64,000 nt of DNA from Flavipsychrobacter sp. (lineage in GTDB: Bacteria; Bacteroidota; Bacteroidia; Chitinophagales; Chitinophagaceae): the NCBI GenBank assembly GCA_031292525.1, contig JARLGY010000068.1:1-64000 (forward strand), given 5' to 3'. The translations under genes were made by a program, and so were the position numbers. How positions within the stretch are numbered: the first letter of the stretch is position 1; each line of letters opens with the position of its first letter. Shown one piece after another: positions 19,124-28,281 of the stretch. The notes under the pieces were generated by a model, which saw only the letters and a list, made by a program, of their open reading frames with translations, was not told the origin of the DNA and did not search any database.

Positions 19124-19151
19124 ATCTATTCATTGCAATATTACGATTGAT
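19124..19151. promoter_or_regulatory. candidate ArsR operator upstream of arsR
   Basis: The box reads ATCTATTCATTGCAATATTA on the plus strand and continues to GATTGAT. It shares ATCTATT, ATTGCAATATT and a trailing TTGAT with the box before arsC. It lies 5 to 33 bases upstream of the arsR start, so bound ArsR would block its own promoter. Confidence 0.6.
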
Positions 19152-19192
19152 ATTTGAGCTATCAAAAAATATTTAAATGAACAAGTGCATAG

Positions 19193-19726
19193 TTATAGGC
19201 CGATCACTTTATTCAAAGTAGCCCAGTTACGGGTAGTAGCAGCTACACCTAGTTTCTTTTCAACAAAATTGTTGCTGAATTTAGTTTTGCCGTACGATGG
19301 GCTGAGGAAGTAAAGGGAGGAGCCAGATATCTGCATGAGTTCATCTCCGTTGCTGCACAATGCTAGTAGTGCTGTGGCCTTATCAGCTGCAGGTATTGTT
19401 TCTAAGAAGGTAACGTATAGCTTTCGGTTATCGTCTTCGGGTATATCTGTAAATGGATTTGCAGCAATCACCTGCTCTATCTCTTCAAGACTTCTTACTA
19501 ACGCTCTTATAGGAAGTCCCAGTTCCTTATGCAGTTGCTTTTCTATCTTTCGTTCTAGGGCGGCATTGTCTGTTGCCTTGGTATCAAATATCACGTTACC
19601 ACTTTGTATATAGGTAACAATATTCTTGATGCCGGGCATGGCAAATAATTCTTTCAGCACATCCATCTTTACAATGTTGTGTCCACTCACATTTATACCA
19701 CGCAGGAAGGTTGCATAACGTTTCAT
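19193..19726 (-). CDS. DUF1697 family protein
   Basis: This 177-residue protein starts with RYATFLRGINVSGHNIVKMD, the DUF1697 signature, followed by NIVTYIQSGNVIF and a C-terminal KFSNNFVEKKLG segment with TRNWATLNKV. It is soluble and of normal family length. No function is known for the family. It has no clear operon partner here. Confidence 0.9.
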   Translation of the reverse strand: MKRYATFLRGINVSGHNIVKMDVLKELFAMPGIKNIVTYIQSGNVIFDTKATDNAALERKIEKQLHKELGLPIRALVRSLEEIEQVIAANPFTDIPEDDNRKLYVTFLETIPAADKATALLALCSNGDELMQISGSSLYFLSPSYGKTKFSNNFVEKKLGVAATTRNWATLNKVIGL

Positions 19727-19749
19727 AGCTATGCTAAAACTACGGTATT

Positions 19750-20379
19750 TTACTTTTCGAAATTAAGATTGGTGGGTTCTTTTAACCGGGCTTCAACTAG
19801 CGGTGCCGGTTTCACAATGTCAAAGGTCAGGTTGTCAAACCATATTTGCCCTGCCCCATGCAGTAAAGCACCATAAGAAATGTTGGCAGCATTTTGAGGA
19901 ACCTCAAGAACGATCTCACATTTTGTCCATCCTGTGGTACCTTTTACTGGCCTGTTCACCATATTATCAAAAGCCAGGCTCTTCTTGGTCGAGTCATCAA
20001 TACGCATCCATAAACCAGACCATTCCACCACATGTTCTGATCTGATATAACCGGTAAGCTTTATTTTTTTACCCAGGTACTTTTCAGGGTCAAAGCTTTG
20101 CATAAGAGTACCAGTGCCTTTTATGGCGCCTATACTTTTTATAGTAGCTGCATTGGCTCCTTTTTGCCCTGCGCCTTTTACAATACCCATCATAAATTTA
20201 GATGGTGCTGTGCCCGATTTGTGCCAGCCCTTGGGCAGCGGGTATCCGTCAGGTTCAGTTGTTGTATTCGCTTTTGTTTCTGGCGCTTTGTCTTGCGCAT
20301 ACAGAGCCTCACTATAGAAAAAAGCCCCGGTGGTTATAGCGGCAATAATCAATGACCGTTTGATGGACATCACCTTCAT
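19750..20379 (-). CDS. secreted protein with a carbohydrate-binding-like jelly roll
   Basis: The protein has 209 residues. A signal peptide ends near YAQ at residue 29. The region from about 55 to 195 alternates short strands: KGTGTLMQSFDPEKYLGKK, KLTGYIRSEHVVEW, GWTKCEIVLEVP, and YGALLHGAGQIWFDNLTFDI. This pattern resembles galactose-binding-like domains in Bacteroidota sensors and esterases. I do not recognise the exact family and no catalytic residues are evident. It has a similar orientation and small size to its neighbours but no obvious link. Confidence 0.6.
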   Translation of the reverse strand: MKVMSIKRSLIIAAITTGAFFYSEALYAQDKAPETKANTTTEPDGYPLPKGWHKSGTAPSKFMMGIVKGAGQKGANAATIKSIGAIKGTGTLMQSFDPEKYLGKKIKLTGYIRSEHVVEWSGLWMRIDDSTKKSLAFDNMVNRPVKGTTGWTKCEIVLEVPQNAANISYGALLHGAGQIWFDNLTFDIVKPAPLVEARLKEPTNLNFEK

Positions 20380-20474
20380 TGCATGAAAAAAATTTTGTAA
20401 AATAAAGGTAACGTTAATTCCATGTTACCTCAATTTCTTAACCCTTAGTTAATGTTAATAGGTGGTTAATGTCC

Positions 20475-20939
20475 TCATTTATAAGCTTTTGGCATCTTTC
20501 CATCTATCCATTCCTGCACTTGCAATTTGGCGTCTGGCACCATAGAAATTTGTTTGGTAGAGAGATCTACCACGCCAAATGCCAGTACCTGGTAAGTAGT
20601 CTTATTGTATTTTGCTGCAACACTATCTTGTTCCACATCAGAAAAATAGCCCAGTATGCGCACGGGATTGCCGGGCACCTCGTACCCGCTTTTCATCAGG
20701 GATGCAACCCATATCTGCCCGGTATCCAGTGCCACCTTATAATACGGTTTGCCAGCATATCCGTCTTTTATCTCCACAATAATGGCGTTGAAAGCAATTA
20801 TTTTACCTGCCCAGCCTTTTACATCATGTGTTGCAAGCATAAGATCTTTACCAAAGAAGTTTACGGGACATGATATCTGCGCATGCAGTGCACTATTGGT
20901 TGCAAAGACAAACAGAATTATTGAAAGTAAGTTTCTCAT
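20475..20939 (-). CDS. secreted protein of unknown function
   Basis: This 154-residue protein has a signal peptide ending at HAQ (residue 20). The rest looks like a small beta-barrel with GWAGKIIAFNAIIVEIKDG and PVRILGYFSDVEQDS, and two prolines near the end. One cysteine (C24) remains after processing. No family was recognised. It is 95 bases away from the preceding secreted protein gene and in the same direction. Confidence 0.6.
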   Translation of the reverse strand: MRNLLSIILFVFATNSALHAQISCPVNFFGKDLMLATHDVKGWAGKIIAFNAIIVEIKDGYAGKPYYKVALDTGQIWVASLMKSGYEVPGNPVRILGYFSDVEQDSVAAKYNKTTYQVLAFGVVDLSTKQISMVPDAKLQVQEWIDGKMPKAYK

Positions 20940-20978
20940 AATGGTATTGGAGATTATTGCAAAATAAGAAAGAATGAT

Positions 20979-21788
20979 TTAGGCCAATCTTTCCTCTACA
21001 ACATCCACAAACTCACCTATTTGTCGCAATAGGTCTTTGCGCAGGGCTTTGTGTCGTGCCCTCGCTTCATCAACATAGCGTGCCATTGCTATAGCTTCTT
21101 GCTGTTGCATACCCATCGATGAAAAAGAGGATAGCTCGTACAGCAAAATAGAACCATCATTAAAATTGCCTACCAGGTTTGATATATCAATAAGCTGACC
21201 ATAGGGTACGCATGCTATCACTTCTTCAGCACCCTCCCATTTTTTCTTTGCAAGCGCAGTTATATATACCATATGCTTTATCAGCTTGCGCATTTTATGC
21301 ACGTGCTCATCATCCGGCACGTCATTATTTATCTTCTTTATCCTTTTCACCTGCTGCGCATAAAAATTGGCAAGGTCTGTTGGGGTTAATTGTACAAACA
21401 GATTATCAGTCATTTGCTCAAGCAGTTTTTTCATTATCTGCTTACTGTACAGCTTCTGCCATTCCGCCTTGTTGCGCAGCACTACCACAGATAGGTTTGC
21501 ATAATACTGTGGCAATATTAATTCTCTTTCGGTAAGTGTCTCGTATTTCAGGTGGGCATCGCGCAGGGTGCCTGCTATATTGTATAAACGATGGATTTTT
21601 TTGGTCAGTTTCAACTGTGGCTGACCTTTTACCGAATTGATAAAATATATGAATGCGCGCAGCTTTTTTATCCCTACTCTAAATGCGTGTATGTCATCTG
21701 CCTTGAAGTTGGGTGCTACACAACTAGCAGCCTTGGCAACCTTTTGTACGTCCTTTTCTAACAATTTATGGATCTTTGCCGATTGCAT
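20979..21788 (-). CDS. CHAD domain protein
   Basis: This 269-residue protein is almost wholly alpha-helical and rich in basic residues. It shows CHAD hallmarks: DIHAFRVGIKKLRAFIYF, then LRDAHLKYETL, and HVHKMRKLIKHMVYI, with conserved histidines and arginines. CHAD domains bind polyphosphate through these residues. No linked polyphosphate kinase or CYTH gene is in the window. It lies 21 bases after the ubiE stop in the same direction, so ubiE and this gene may be cotranscribed. Confidence 0.88.
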   Translation of the reverse strand: MQSAKIHKLLEKDVQKVAKAASCVAPNFKADDIHAFRVGIKKLRAFIYFINSVKGQPQLKLTKKIHRLYNIAGTLRDAHLKYETLTERELILPQYYANLSVVVLRNKAEWQKLYSKQIMKKLLEQMTDNLFVQLTPTDLANFYAQQVKRIKKINNDVPDDEHVHKMRKLIKHMVYITALAKKKWEGAEEVIACVPYGQLIDISNLVGNFNDGSILLYELSSFSSMGMQQQEAIAMARYVDEARARHKALRKDLLRQIGEFVDVVEERLA

Positions 21789-21809
21789 GATGACGTGTTT
21801 TTGGTAATG

Positions 21810-22559
21810 TTATTTTACCGCAGTATATAGGGTTGTGATGCCAAAAGTAAGCGGCCTCGCTTTTGCTTCTTTAAAGCCACAGCGTGTAAGTGTATCGCAA
21901 AAAACTTTACCTTCCGGAAAAGCCATTACAGAAGCGGGGAGGTAAGTATATGCATTACTGTGTTTAGAAACCATTTTACCCAGCGTAGGCAGTATGTACC
22001 TGAAGTAGAACTGATACAATTGCTTTACAGGGAAAGCTTTAGGGTGTGAAAATTCCAGTATCGCCATACGTCCACCGGGGCGCATTACGCGGTTCATTTC
22101 TTTAAGTCCGGCTTCCAGGTGCTCAAAATTACGCACACCATACGCACAGGTTACAGCATCAAAACTGCCGGTCTCAAAAGGCAATGCTTCACTATCGCCG
22201 TTTTCAAGGGTAATGATATGCGATAAATTTTGGGCAATTAATTTTTTTCTGCCCACATCCAGCATTTGGTCTGCTATGTCCACACCGGTTATCTTTTCTG
22301 GCTTCAGCACCATGGCAGCTATGGCCAGATCACCCGTACCAGTGGCTACGTCCAGTATTTTTTTAGGGTTTATTTTTCCTATCTCGGCAATGGCTTTTTT
22401 GCGCCATCCTTTGTCTATTCCTAGTGAAAGGAAGTGGTTCAGGAAGTCGTAACGGCCGGCAATATGGTTAAACATATCTGCAACCTGCGCTTTCTTGCTT
22501 AAATTTGATCCCGCATCGGGTACTACAATTGTACCTGTGCCATTACCTGCTGACTTCAT
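21810..22559 (-). CDS. ubiE: demethylmenaquinone methyltransferase
   Basis: This 249-residue enzyme transfers the last methyl group in menaquinone synthesis, so it supplies quinone to the complex I encoded nearby. Motif I is KILDVATGTGDLAI. YGVRNFEHLEAGLKEMNRVM and GGRMAILEFSHP are UbiE/MenG signatures. I set the start at the ATG at 22559 because the frame extends a further 64 codons only as an antisense shadow of engB. A TACTTTTG box lies seven bases upstream, which would give an almost leaderless transcript. Confidence 0.93.
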   Translation of the reverse strand: MKSAGNGTGTIVVPDAGSNLSKKAQVADMFNHIAGRYDFLNHFLSLGIDKGWRKKAIAEIGKINPKKILDVATGTGDLAIAAMVLKPEKITGVDIADQMLDVGRKKLIAQNLSHIITLENGDSEALPFETGSFDAVTCAYGVRNFEHLEAGLKEMNRVMRPGGRMAILEFSHPKAFPVKQLYQFYFRYILPTLGKMVSKHSNAYTYLPASVMAFPEGKVFCDTLTRCGFKEAKARPLTFGITTLYTAVK

Positions 22560-22565
22560 GGTCTG

Positions 22566-22573
22566 CAAAAGTA
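22566..22573 (-). promoter_or_regulatory. -7 box (TACTTTTG) before ubiE
   Basis: On the minus strand this reads TACTTTTG, a full match to TAnnTTTG, with six bases between it and the ubiE ATG. It sits inside the 28-base gap to the divergent engB start. Confidence 0.4.
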
Positions 22574-22587
22574 CACTACAACAAGCA

Positions 22588-23214
22588 ATGGAAATACGTT
22601 CTGCCAGATTTTTAATCAGCAATACTTCTCTCGACAAGGCGCCTAAGCCCGATAAGCCGGAATACGCCTTCATAGGCCGCAGTAATGTGGGTAAATCGTC
22701 GTTGATCAATATGCTGACCAACCAGACCAAGCTGGCAAAAACATCATCCACGCCGGGTAAAACTCAGCTCATTAACCACTTTTTGATAAATGAAGCATGG
22801 TATATATGCGATCTTCCGGGGTATGGATATGCCAAAGTATCGCAAAATACCCGGGCCAGCTGGGAAAAGATGATTGCCAACTACCTGCAGAAGCGCAGTA
22901 ACCTCATGACCATTTTTGTGCTTATAGACAGCCGGCTGGAACCCCAGAAACTGGATCTTGAATTTATGGCTAAGCTAGGGGAGTGGGGTGTAGCCTTCAA
23001 CATAATATTCACTAAGGCTGATAAAAGTACGCAACGCATAGTTGCAAAGAATGTGAAAACTTTTATCGAAAAAATGAAGGAAGACTGGGAGTTCATCCCC
23101 CGCAGCTTTGTAACCAGCACCACAAAGTTCTTAGGCCGGCGTGGTATTCTAGAATATATCGATGAACTAAACGCTACGTTTGAAAAAGAACCGGAAGTAA
23201 AGCCAGAAGATTAG
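22588..23214 (+). CDS. engB: ribosome biogenesis GTP-binding protein EngB/YsxC
   Basis: This is a 208-residue GTPase needed for large-subunit ribosome assembly. G1 is GRSNVGKSS at about 30-38, G2/G3 are TPGKTQLINHF and DLPGYGYAKVS, and G4 is TKADK. The frame is open upstream to 22495, but I choose the ATG at 22588 (MEIRSARF), which fits the family and leaves 28 bases to the divergent ubiE start. It is convergent with the GH3 gene, eight bases from its end. Confidence 0.95.
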   Translation: MEIRSARFLISNTSLDKAPKPDKPEYAFIGRSNVGKSSLINMLTNQTKLAKTSSTPGKTQLINHFLINEAWYICDLPGYGYAKVSQNTRASWEKMIANYLQKRSNLMTIFVLIDSRLEPQKLDLEFMAKLGEWGVAFNIIFTKADKSTQRIVAKNVKTFIEKMKEDWEFIPRSFVTSTTKFLGRRGILEYIDELNATFEKEPEVKPED

Positions 23215-23222
23215 ATTCCTGC

Positions 23223-24740
23223 CTATTTACCGTGTGTATATGGCAACATGTCTTCCAGGTAATTCCTGTCGTTGCTCAGGCGTGGTATTTTGTGCTGGCC
23301 GCCTAACTTTCCTTTATCCTTTAGCCACCTGTTAAAGCCGTCTTTAGGCATTACGTGTACTATAGGCATCCTTAAGGCTATATCTTTATAACGTTTGGCC
23401 TCGTAGTCTGAGTTTACTTTTTGCAGTTCCTTATCCAATGCTGCAACAAAAACCGGTAATGGGCATGGCAGTTTTTCAAATTCTATGATCCACTCATGTG
23501 CACCGTTATTTTGTCCGGTCATATAAACGGGGGCAGCAGTATAGTCATTTACCAGCGCGCCTGTCTGCTCACATGCCATGGCTATGGCCTGGTCACTGTT
23601 ATCCACAATAAGTTCTTCACCAAAGGCATTAATGAAGTGCTTCAGGCGGCCAACTATCTTTATGCGGTATGGGTCCAGGGATGTGAATTGTATGGTATCG
23701 CCTAGCTGGTAACGCCACAGGCCCCCATTGGTACTTATAACCAGCGCATATTTCTGGCCTATCTCCACGTCTTTTAGCTGCAAGGTTATGGGATGCTCCT
23801 TGCCGTATTCTTCTACCGGCATAAACTCATAAAAAGTACCATGGTTTACAAACAGCAGCATGCCTTCATTATCCAGGTCGTCTTGGGCAGCAAAAAAGCC
23901 TTCACTTGCATTGTAGGTCTCCAGGTAGTTCATGTCTGGCGACTTTATATATTGCTCAAACTGTTTGCGGTAGGGCTTAAAGCTTACGCCGCCATGTATA
24001 TACAGTTTTAAGTTGGGCCAAATATCAAGCAGGTTATCCGTTCCGGTCAGTTCAAATAGCTTCTTTATTAGTACGATGGTCCAAGTAGGCACACCGGCTA
24101 TATAAGTTACGTTTTCGTGTATGGTGGTATGTGCTATCGCTTCTATTTTCTCTTCCCACTCATTCATCAACGCTATAGAAAGCTCTGGTGTGCGGAACAG
24201 CTGGCCTGCCAACGGCATATTCTGCAGCATTACTGCACTCAGATCACCAAAATACGAATCTGCATTCAGCTGGTTGATCTGGTTGCTGCCACCTATCACC
24301 AGGCATTTACCCGATGTAATACCCGATTGCGGGAACTGGCGGAGGTATAATGCAAGTACATCGCGACCGGCCCTGTAGTGCATTTCGTCGAGTGATTCCT
24401 TACTCACCGGAATGAACTTGCTCTTATCACTGGTAGTACCGCTCGATTTTGCAAACCAGGTAATTGGAGAAGGCCAAAGTATATTCTGGTTACCCTCCAG
24501 GATTCTATTTATATAGGGTTTTAATGTATCGTAATCATTTACAGGCACCAGTTTTTTAAACTCTATGATGCTGTTTATTTTTTCAAAGTGGTATTTTTTA
24601 CCATATTCTGTAAATTGGGCCGAACCTATAAGATGGTTAAATACCTGTTGCTGTGTATCTATAGGGTTAAGCGTAAAGTTATCTATAGCGCTCTGGCGTA
24701 ATTTGATAAAACCTTTAAATGCAGGGCTAATGATACTCAT
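23223..24740 (-). CDS. GH3 auxin-responsive-promoter family protein
   Basis: This 505-residue protein belongs to the GH3 family of acyl-adenylate-forming enzymes. Family stretches are WFAKSSGTTSDKSKFIPVS (ATP-binding loop) near residue 85, YNASEGFFAAQDD near 290 and LVISTNGGLWRYQLGD near 345. Plant members join amino acids to hormones; bacterial members are common in Bacteroidota but their substrates are unknown. The length is usual for bacterial copies. It is followed upstream by lptB in the same direction, with a 61-base gap. Confidence 0.9.
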   Translation of the reverse strand: MSIISPAFKGFIKLRQSAIDNFTLNPIDTQQQVFNHLIGSAQFTEYGKKYHFEKINSIIEFKKLVPVNDYDTLKPYINRILEGNQNILWPSPITWFAKSSGTTSDKSKFIPVSKESLDEMHYRAGRDVLALYLRQFPQSGITSGKCLVIGGSNQINQLNADSYFGDLSAVMLQNMPLAGQLFRTPELSIALMNEWEEKIEAIAHTTIHENVTYIAGVPTWTIVLIKKLFELTGTDNLLDIWPNLKLYIHGGVSFKPYRKQFEQYIKSPDMNYLETYNASEGFFAAQDDLDNEGMLLFVNHGTFYEFMPVEEYGKEHPITLQLKDVEIGQKYALVISTNGGLWRYQLGDTIQFTSLDPYRIKIVGRLKHFINAFGEELIVDNSDQAIAMACEQTGALVNDYTAAPVYMTGQNNGAHEWIIEFEKLPCPLPVFVAALDKELQKVNSDYEAKRYKDIALRMPIVHVMPKDGFNRWLKDKGKLGGQHKIPRLSNDRNYLEDMLPYTHGK

Positions 24741-24801
24741 GTCGTTCTACTCAGTTACTATTTATACCAAAAAAACTATTTGTATATACTACACTAAAAT
24801 A

Positions 24802-25563
24802 CTATAATTTATTCATTTTGTCCTCGGGTGTGTAGTTTTTGCGTTTCAGCACAAAATGTTGCCCAAGGTACACCCTTCTTACGGTTTCGTCTTCCGCAAG
24901 TTCTTCTGCCACCCCCGATTTCAGTATTTTTCCTTCAAACAGCAGATAAGCACGATCTGTTATAGATAGTGTTTCCTGTACGTTATGGTCTGTGATGAGA
25001 ATGCCTATATTTTTAAATTTTAGGCGGGCTACTATGGTCTGTATATCTTCAACAGCTATAGGGTCAATGCCCGCAAAAGGTTCGTCCAGTAGGATAAATT
25101 TTGGGTCAACAGCCAATGCACGGGCTATTTCGGTCCTTCTTCTTTCGCCACCACTCAGTACATCTCCCGGGCTTTTGCGCACATGCCCCAGGTGGAATTC
25201 CTCAATTAAAGACTCCAGTTTGTTCGATTGTTCGCCCTTGGTAAGTTTTGTCATTTCCAGCACAGCCGAAATGTTGTCCTCAACAGATAGCTTACGGAAT
25301 ACCGATGCTTCCTGCGGCAGGTAGCCAATGCCCATTTGTGCGCGCTTATACATAGGCAGGCTGGTTATATCCAGGTCATCCAGGTACACAGCGCCTTTAT
25401 CCGGCTTCACAAGCCCCACCACCATGTAGAACGATGTGGTCTTGCCTGCCCCGTTAGGTCCAAGCAACCCTACAATTTCACCTTGGTTCACGTTAAACGA
25501 TACATCGTTCACAACAGTACGCTTACCATACTTCTTCACAAGTCCCTTCGTGTATATATTCAA
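24802..25563 (-). CDS. lptB: LPS export ABC transporter ATP-binding protein
   Basis: This 253-residue ATPase powers LPS transport from the inner membrane. Walker A is GPNGAGKT (35-42), the signature LSGGERRR starts near 136, Walker B is [12 protein letters not shown] and the switch is TDHNVQET. It matches LptB over its full length with a short C-terminal tail. The start is TTG at 25563. No in-frame ATG lies just upstream, and a TAnnTTTG box 18 bases upstream supports this start. It is alone, without lptF or lptG. Confidence 0.92.
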   Translation of the reverse strand: MNIYTKGLVKKYGKRTVVNDVSFNVNQGEIVGLLGPNGAGKTTSFYMVVGLVKPDKGAVYLDDLDITSLPMYKRAQMGIGYLPQEASVFRKLSVEDNISAVLEMTKLTKGEQSNKLESLIEEFHLGHVRKSPGDVLSGGERRRTEIARALAVDPKFILLDEPFAGIDPIAVEDIQTIVARLKFKNIGILITDHNVQETLSITDRAYLLFEGKILKSGVAEELAEDETVRRVYLGQHFVLKRKNYTPEDKMNKL

Positions 25564-25580
25564 TTGTGCTGTCGTTTGCG

Positions 25581-25588
25581 CAAAAATA
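25581..25588 (-). promoter_or_regulatory. -7 box (TATTTTTG) before lptB
   Basis: The minus strand reads TATTTTTG, a full match to TAnnTTTG, 17 bases before the TTG start of lptB. It supports the choice of that start codon. Confidence 0.4.
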
Positions 25589-25676
25589 ATAAACCATATG
25601 GAACTTGTGCTGAATGTTGAATTTTTTAATAACTTATGAAATAGATTTTATACCAGATCTGCCACCATCGTAATTG

Positions 25677-26732
25677 TTATAACCCTTGCAATTTTGATGC
25701 GATGACAGTTTGTGTATATGCTACAGGGTTTACGGGTGCTACTAGGCCATTGTGTGGTATAATGCCAGACTGCTCATAATAGTAAAAAGTTCCACCTTTA
25801 TTGGCAATCACCACCAGGTCATAATTTAGTCCCGCAGGAACAATATTGGTTTGTCCTTCACTTATCAGTTTCATAGTATTTGTAGCTGCGTTATAACTAT
25901 CACTTCCATAATGGTCACTTATGCTGCTGAGTACTGCAATAAAGGGGTTTGTTGTATTAGACCACCGGGTTACATTTGGTAGAACAAGGTATAACTGGGT
26001 ATTGGTTGCGTTAAACGACGTGTCAGGAAGAATGACGCTTACTGTTGTTTTTGAGGAATCATTGCTGTTGAACCAGTCACAATTAGCCCAGGAAAGACTT
26101 TTGCAGGTATCAAAATAATAATAGCTTGGAGATGATGTATGGCCTTGGGATGCAGTATCTTTAACTGTACCGGTAACCCTATTGCCTTTTTGAGTACTGT
26201 CACTTTGTGTCCAGGTAATAGTTGAATCAGTGCTACCAGCGGCACCATAAAATAATGCCATAGATGCCCCCGATGCATTAGCTTGTTTAAAGCCGATACC
26301 ATATGTATTTGCAAATACTTCCGCGCCATCGCTCATAGATGCTGTCATTGTTATCTGACCGCCACTTTGTAATATTTGACCATTTGCCATAGTAGTGGCT
26401 CGGTTACGGATCATATCCCCCGCCTTATACATCTCTATAAGTTGCAGGTTAATAATGCCGTTAGGAATAACATTCCCCATAGCATCTTTAAACGAGTTAG
26501 CATAAAAGTGCAGCATGGTGCCGTTTGTTCCATATACAACAGTATCCCGTCCGGCTACAACATAAATAGATTGTGGCGTGCTGCGCAAGGGGGCAAATAG
26601 TTGGTTAAGAGATGGGGTAACAGTCGTACTGCCCGGTGGCGTATAGTTAGGGTAGGTGGTTTTTTTACAGGATATTATGGCAATAAACAGGGTGACACTG
26701 ACAATCGCGATGAAAAGAAATGAGTTTTTCAT
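25677..26732 (-). CDS. lipoprotein of unknown function
   Basis: This 351-residue protein has a lipobox IAIISC, with C22 as the lipidated residue, so it should be anchored in a membrane facing outward. The mature part is rich in Thr, Ser and Asn and looks like a chain of short beta strands: TPQSIYVVAGRDTVVYGTN, then FKDAMGNVIPNGIINLQL. That pattern resembles carboxypeptidase-regulatory or surface beta-sandwich folds. No catalytic motif was recognised. Confidence 0.65.
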   Translation of the reverse strand: MKNSFLFIAIVSVTLFIAIISCKKTTYPNYTPPGSTTVTPSLNQLFAPLRSTPQSIYVVAGRDTVVYGTNGTMLHFYANSFKDAMGNVIPNGIINLQLIEMYKAGDMIRNRATTMANGQILQSGGQITMTASMSDGAEVFANTYGIGFKQANASGASMALFYGAAGSTDSTITWTQSDSTQKGNRVTGTVKDTASQGHTSSPSYYYFDTCKSLSWANCDWFNSNDSSKTTVSVILPDTSFNATNTQLYLVLPNVTRWSNTTNPFIAVLSSISDHYGSDSYNAATNTMKLISEGQTNIVPAGLNYDLVVIANKGGTFYYYEQSGIIPHNGLVAPVNPVAYTQTVIASKLQGL

Positions 26733-26860
26733 AAAGCATTGGTTTTATAATGATATATATACCTGCTACCTTAGCAGGTTAATATAAAATTACAAGGCGC
26801 ACGTACTTTAGAAATGAGTATATATACTCGTTTTGCCAATCATTGTAATAAAATGAAGGA

Positions 26861-27472
26861 TTAAAATGCGTTCGTAAAGAGATCGGCTTTCTTTATCCAG
26901 CCAGAAATGGTAACAGGGCGTTTTAAGTTATAGTTCACGTACTCAGCCTTTACCCACTCACCACTGTATTCTAAAATACCCACAATGTCATATACCGTTA
27001 TATAAGCCTGCATTCTTTTATTCACATCTGGCTCAGCGTAGAAAAATGTTTTACGGCTCTTCGCCATGTTTATTCCCAGCCAGTTTTCTTTTTGTACCAG
27101 TTTGGCTTCATAACCATCCTTGTCAAGGCCGGTACATGCAGTAGACCCAAGTGGTAAATGTTTAAGCTTTATGGTAAAGCTCGTGTCCGATTGAATGATT
27201 ATACTGCCTTTTATAGCTGCACTATCGTCTGGCCACGAGGTGGTTATCTTTATTTTCTTGTCTTTAATGGCTTTGTATTCCCCTTTAAAATTGAATGCAC
27301 AGCAATCATGTCCATCGTGCAGGCAGGTGTTGAAATTTCCGTAAATCGTCTTTGTTTGTTCGTTTCTGAAAATGGTAACTGTCGCAACGCCATTATAAAC
27401 ACCGGTAGTCGGCACTTGTCCAAAAGCATAATAGCCGGTAAAAAGTGTAACTATTACAAAAAGATACTTCAT
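26861..27472 (-). CDS. secreted protein with a possible SH3-like end
   Basis: This 203-residue protein has a signal peptide ending in AFGQ (about residue 18). The first part has a repeating small beta pattern with paired cysteines in CLHDGHDCCAFNF. The last 55 residues (ITVYDIVGILEYSGEWVKAE, followed by ITVSGWIKKA-like text) resemble a bacterial SH3 domain, but the match is weak. It is divergent from nothing obvious, and a terminator for the DinB gene lies upstream. Confidence 0.55.
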   Translation of the reverse strand: MKYLFVIVTLFTGYYAFGQVPTTGVYNGVATVTIFRNEQTKTIYGNFNTCLHDGHDCCAFNFKGEYKAIKDKKIKITTSWPDDSAAIKGSIIIQSDTSFTIKLKHLPLGSTACTGLDKDGYEAKLVQKENWLGINMAKSRKTFFYAEPDVNKRMQAYITVYDIVGILEYSGEWVKAEYVNYNLKRPVTISGWIKKADLFTNAF

Positions 27473-27662
27473 GCCAATAAAGGTAAGTGACGTTGATGAA
27501 ATAAATACTACCGGATGGCGCAGTTATTTTTCTTTTCTTCTAGGCGTAAAATCTGCGAATAGAAGCCTATTTAAAGACTTTTACAACAAAGAAGAAATGG
27601 AAAAGAGCAAGTCAAATGGTGGTATTTATTTTATCATCGTCACTAAGAGGTTACATATAAAA

Positions 27663-27680
27663 AGCGGCTGTTGAGCCGCT
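27663..27680 (-). terminator. intrinsic terminator after the DinB gene
   Basis: AGCGGCT at 27663-27669 pairs with AGCCGCT at 27674-27680 around a four-base loop. On the minus strand, a run of T follows directly. It lies 25 bases after the DinB stop codon. Confidence 0.7.
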
Positions 27681-27704
27681 CTTAATTTTTTTATTGTACT
27701 GCTT

Positions 27705-28202
27705 TTAGTTCATTTCATCGGCCGATGGTCCATACATACCAGGTACCGGTATGTCATGCTGGCGTAGATAAGTAGTCAGCTGGCCACGGTGATGTATACT
27801 GTGGTTCATAGCACTGCCGCGTATAACCGCTACTTTAGGCAACTGAAAGATCACATGTTCGCCGTTCCTCAAAGTCCATATTTTCATCATGTCTTCGTCG
27901 GTGGTTTTTTCTAAAGCTTCAACAGCGGCATGTACATTTTTATCCAACAGCGCTATCAGTTCTTCATTACTGTTTACAGGAGTTGGCTTATATTCCATTT
28001 TTGCAAGGTCAAACTCGTCTGTATTTATCGTCATGGTGATCCAACCCGGAAGTTCAGCTACGTGGGTAGCCAGGCGGCCCATAGTCATAGATTTTTCATG
28101 CGGTTTCCAACCCAGTTGGTCGAAGGGAACACGTTCAAATATTTTTTTTGTATTGGCTGATTCCATAGCCAGCTCTGCGATCAAAGGCTTAGTCATTGAC
28201 AT
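27705..28202 (-). CDS. DinB-family putative metalloprotein
   Basis: This 165-residue four-helix-bundle protein has the three DinB-type histidines: H47 in RLATHVAEL, and H134 and H138 in NHSIHHRGQLTTYLR. The typical GWKPHEKSMTMGRL stretch is near residue 31. DinB-like proteins bind a divalent metal and many use bacillithiol or other thiols, but no substrate can be assigned here. A hairpin terminator follows. Confidence 0.87.
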   Translation of the reverse strand: MSMTKPLIAELAMESANTKKIFERVPFDQLGWKPHEKSMTMGRLATHVAELPGWITMTINTDEFDLAKMEYKPTPVNSNEELIALLDKNVHAAVEALEKTTDEDMMKIWTLRNGEHVIFQLPKVAVIRGSAMNHSIHHRGQLTTYLRQHDIPVPGMYGPSADEMN

Positions 28203-28281
28203 AAAAGAAAGATTTGCTGCAAATAAATCATTTTATTTTAATTAATTGCAGTTTGATTTCTTTATATTATAATTAATCATT

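Noticed and set aside
16665-19151. The ars cluster as a recent mobile insertion
   Set aside because: Base composition looks like its neighbours by eye, there are no flanking repeats or integrase, and the gene set is common in the phylum.
22495-22587. Upstream extension of the engB frame
   Set aside because: It is antisense to the 5' end of ubiE. EngB relatives start near MEIRSARF, which is at 22588.
22560-22751. Upstream extension of the ubiE frame (64 codons)
   Set aside because: It is the antisense of the engB start region, does not fit the UbiE family N-terminus, and passes over a -7 box and the ATG at 22559.
27471-27674. 67-residue plus-strand frame
   Set aside because: It overlaps the start of the secreted protein gene at 26861-27472 and runs into the DinB terminator hairpin; no recognisable protein.
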